Assembly: GCF_020734105.1 (NCBI RefSeq)
Contig: NZ_JAJAFR010000015.1
Span: 29,196 to 93,195, forward strand
Source of the DNA: Alkalihalobacillus deserti
Lineage (GTDB): Bacteria; Bacillota; Bacilli; Bacillales; Bacillaceae_D
Direction: 5' to 3'
DNA: 64,000 nucleotides
The notes under the pieces are model-generated. The model searched no databases. It was not told where the DNA came from and was given only the letters and a program-made list of their open reading frames with translations. Positions 62,195 to 64,000 of the stretch are shown here, one piece after another; positions within the stretch are counted from its first letter, which is position 1; each line of letters begins with the position of its first letter. A program made the position numbers and the translations under genes.

Positions 62195-64000
62195 ATGGAT
62201 TTTAGAAAGGTTTTTATGCTTTATTTGGCTTTAATTTTAATCATTCAGCCGCTTTTAGTTACTCTAAGTGCGGGAGATAAAGTTCTGGCTGAAAGCGCTA
62301 TTGAATTATCTATTGAGGATAGAGAAGAGGGAGTTGTCGTAACAGAGGCAAACTACTCAGTTGATGGAAGTAAGCTTACTGTTACAGGTACAGTCGAGAA
62401 TAAATCAACTTCCAAAAAGGTAATAGGTCTTATGGCGGTCGGATTAGATGAAAATAATAATCCAGTCGAAGTAGCTTCAGATTACAGTAAAGGTACTTTT
62501 GGAGGAGTGCAAGTAGCAGCAGGTTCTTCTCAATCTTTTACTGCAACTTTAGAGAACAAAGCTGAAATCAATAAAATTCATGTCAAAGCAACTGGGAATA
62601 GTACAGAGGTAGAGTTACTTGGCTTTGGAGTTATACAAAAAGATCATCAGATTATTGTTACTGGTGTTATTGAGAATGGATTGAGTCAAGATCAAATGTT
62701 GACGATGGATGTTGTTACATATGATGGACAAGATAACGAAATTGAACATATGAGTGTGGATTCTCTTAATTGGATGGATAGAGCGGGTACAGTTAAGCCG
62801 GGTGAACCATCTAATCTAAAAATAGTCATTGATGATCCAACTGTAAGAAAGGTGAAAATAGATACAGTTGAACAGATAAATTCTTCAACAAATGTAGTTA
62901 CTACACCAGATATATCTGGGCCACTAGTCAGTGAGACGTTACCTCAGGGTGGGGTGGTAAGTAAAAAAGTACCGAATGAGATAAAGATTACTTTTAATGA
63001 AGCGATCGTTCGAGGACCAGAGTTTAATTCAATCAGTGTCTCAGGTTTAATGGATATAGAACTAACCGTCGATTCCCACGTGTTATCGATCAAATCTAGT
63101 GAAGCTTTAGATTTTAATAGTACGTATACGGTTTTTATTCCCAAAAGTGCAGTTAGGGATGTAGCTAATAATGAATTAGTAGAAGATTACTCTTTTGAAT
63201 TTCTTACCACTCAGGAATCTAAGAAGTTTGAAGATTTTTACATAATCACTGGAAATGAAACATTAACTGATTCACAGAGCTATGATAAGACCGTTATTAT
63301 TGCACCGCATGTAACACTGACTGTTAATTCTGGAGCAAGTGCGTCATTTAATGAAGGTTTAATTGTATATGGAACATTGACTAATAACGGAAATATTAAT
63401 GTTTCTAAAACTGTTTATGCGAATAAATATAGTGTTTTTTCTGGTGACCTTAATTATCCAAACTTTGGAGTGATTGATGGGAGTGGAAGTGCCAGCTTAA
63501 GTGGGTTAGTAGTAAGTGCTTCGCAATACCCTGCACCTCCATTAACGATCATTGAACCAAGTGACGAGAGTGTTGTTACAAAGCAAAGCGTCGATATTAT
63601 TGGTTATACAGTACCGGGTTTTGAAGTGAGTATTAATGAAACATCTGTAACAGCTAACAGTGCAGGTGAATTTAAAATAAATAGAGATATGGAAGATGGA
63701 AATAATACATTCATCATTAATGGTAAAGATGTCTTTGCCCAAGAATTCAGCTTGAGTAAGTTGTCACTTACATCTGTAACTCTTCCTCAAACGCCAGAAG
63801 TCGATGAAGTGACAGACCAATCAACAGCCGTAACCGGGCAAGCAGAAGCAGGATCCACGGTAACGGTTAAAGCAGGAGAAAACGTGCTAGGAAGCGCTGT
63901 TGTAAAGGCAGATGGAACCTATCATGTAGAAATTGCAAAACAAGCGGCAGGAACGCAAGTCGAAGTGACCGCAACGGATGAAGCAGGACATGTAAGTGAA
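62195..64000 (+). CDS. Large secreted Ig-repeat protein, 3' end outside the window
   Basis: A continuous frame of 602 codons from ATG 62195 (TTAGGAGA seven bases before it) to the last base. Signal peptide 1-32. Residues 40-230 are of FxLYD-like or unknown beta structure (VTGTVENKSTSKKVIGLMAV). A SbsA-like Ig domain follows (ETLPQGGVVSKKVPNEIKITFNEAI ... STYTVFIPKSAVRD), then a parallel beta-like stretch (TLTVNSGASASFNEGLIVYGTL) and Big_6 repeats (DQSTAVTGQAEAGS, EVTATDEAGHVSE) that continue past the window. Repeat type matches the protein at 44973. Upstream 61888-62194 holds a TATAAT at 62122-62127 and an ACCGG/CCGGT hairpin. Confidence 0.85.
   Translation, partial: MDFRKVFMLYLALILIIQPLLVTLSAGDKVLAESAIELSIEDREEGVVVTEANYSVDGSKLTVTGTVENKSTSKKVIGLMAVGLDENNNPVEVASDYSKGTFGGVQVAAGSSQSFTATLENKAEINKIHVKATGNSTEVELLGFGVIQKDHQIIVTGVIENGLSQDQMLTMDVVTYDGQDNEIEHMSVDSLNWMDRAGTVKPGEPSNLKIVIDDPTVRKVKIDTVEQINSSTNVVTTPDISGPLVSETLPQGGVVSKKVPNEIKITFNEAIVRGPEFNSISVSGLMDIELTVDSHVLSIKSSEALDFNSTYTVFIPKSAVRDVANNELVEDYSFEFLTTQESKKFEDFYIITGNETLTDSQSYDKTVIIAPHVTLTVNSGASASFNEGLIVYGTLTNNGNINVSKTVYANKYSVFSGDLNYPNFGVIDGSGSASLSGLVVSASQYPAPPLTIIEPSDESVVTKQSVDIIGYTVPGFEVSINETSVTANSAGEFKINRDMEDGNNTFIINGKDVFAQEFSLSKLSLTSVTLPQTPEVDEVTDQSTAVTGQAEAGSTVTVKAGENVLGSAVVKADGTYHVEIAKQAAGTQVEVTATDEAGHVSE

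Overview
The window reads as chromosomal DNA of a Gram-positive, low-GC, spore-forming-type bacterium of the Bacillaceae. Strong AGGAGG-type ribosome sites, frequent GTG/TTG starts, a LytR-CpsA-Psr protein, a YwqC/YwqD/YwqE-type tyrosine-kinase cassette, a ComK homologue and a yybP-ykoY riboswitch all point that way. An alkaliphilic Bacillus relative is possible, but I cannot fix genus or species from sequence alone.

Layout. (1) 0-5.5 kb: end of an unknown gene, then cell-wall genes: a secreted L,D-transpeptidase, a three-repeat peptidoglycan-binding NlpC/P60 endopeptidase, a small membrane protein and an LCP ligase. (2) 5.7-32.4 kb: a large exopolysaccharide locus, all on the + strand. It opens with chain-length regulator, BY-kinase and PHP phosphatase, then galU. 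An EAR-like structured antitermination RNA stands directly before an epsC-type dehydratase, as in other Bacillales eps operons. Next come a lone ComGC-like pseudopilin, a UDP-amino-sugar module (aminotransferase, priming transferase, GNAT), an ATP-grasp ligase, three GT4 glycosyltransferases and a polymerase. A dTDP-Fuc4N module follows (GT56 transferase, sugar formyltransferase, WecE-type aminotransferase), then a flippase, rmlACDB, UDP-glucose dehydrogenase and a UDP-glucuronate epimerase. Together these supply UDP-Glc, UDP-GlcA/GalA, dTDP-Rha, probably N-formylated dTDP-Fuc4N, and a 4-amino-4,6-dideoxy UDP sugar, and they assemble, polymerise and export a repeat unit.

(3) 32.5-54.5 kb: a rearranged accessory region. 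About a dozen copies of one REP-like box, all in the same orientation, surround a RAYT (REP-associated tyrosine transposase) that is translationally coupled to a comM/YifB gene. A decayed second comM-RAYT copy, a duplicated glmU-glmM pair (one glmM cut off exactly at a REP box), one intact and several REP-fused remnants of a Hol-Tox type I toxin, a broken PIN/UPF0175 toxin-antitoxin pair and three copies of a winged-helix replication-like gene (two decayed, one beside DnaA boxes) lie among them. A Mn2+ (yybP-ykoY) riboswitch on the minus strand precedes a 36-residue ORF and a lipoprotein. A comK homologue, an XRE regulator, a VanZ-like protein, a SGNH hydrolase and small paralogous ORFs complete this part.

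(4) 45-48.9 kb and 54.3-64 kb: secreted multidomain proteins (Ig-like repeats, a subtilase, a PPC/Big_2 protein, a TPR/InlB-repeat protein, and a long Ig-repeat protein running off the end). Five of these genes or fragments end in the same SbsA-like C-terminal module, in places almost identical at DNA level, so domain shuffling appears recent.

The observations I rate highest are the REP/RAYT network with its Hol-Tox chimeras, the Mn riboswitch with a tiny ORF, the EAR-like RNA, the Fuc4N-formyl module, the pseudopilin embedded in the EPS operon, and a pseudoknot-compatible repeat pair upstream of comK. All family assignments are from motif reading; no search was run.
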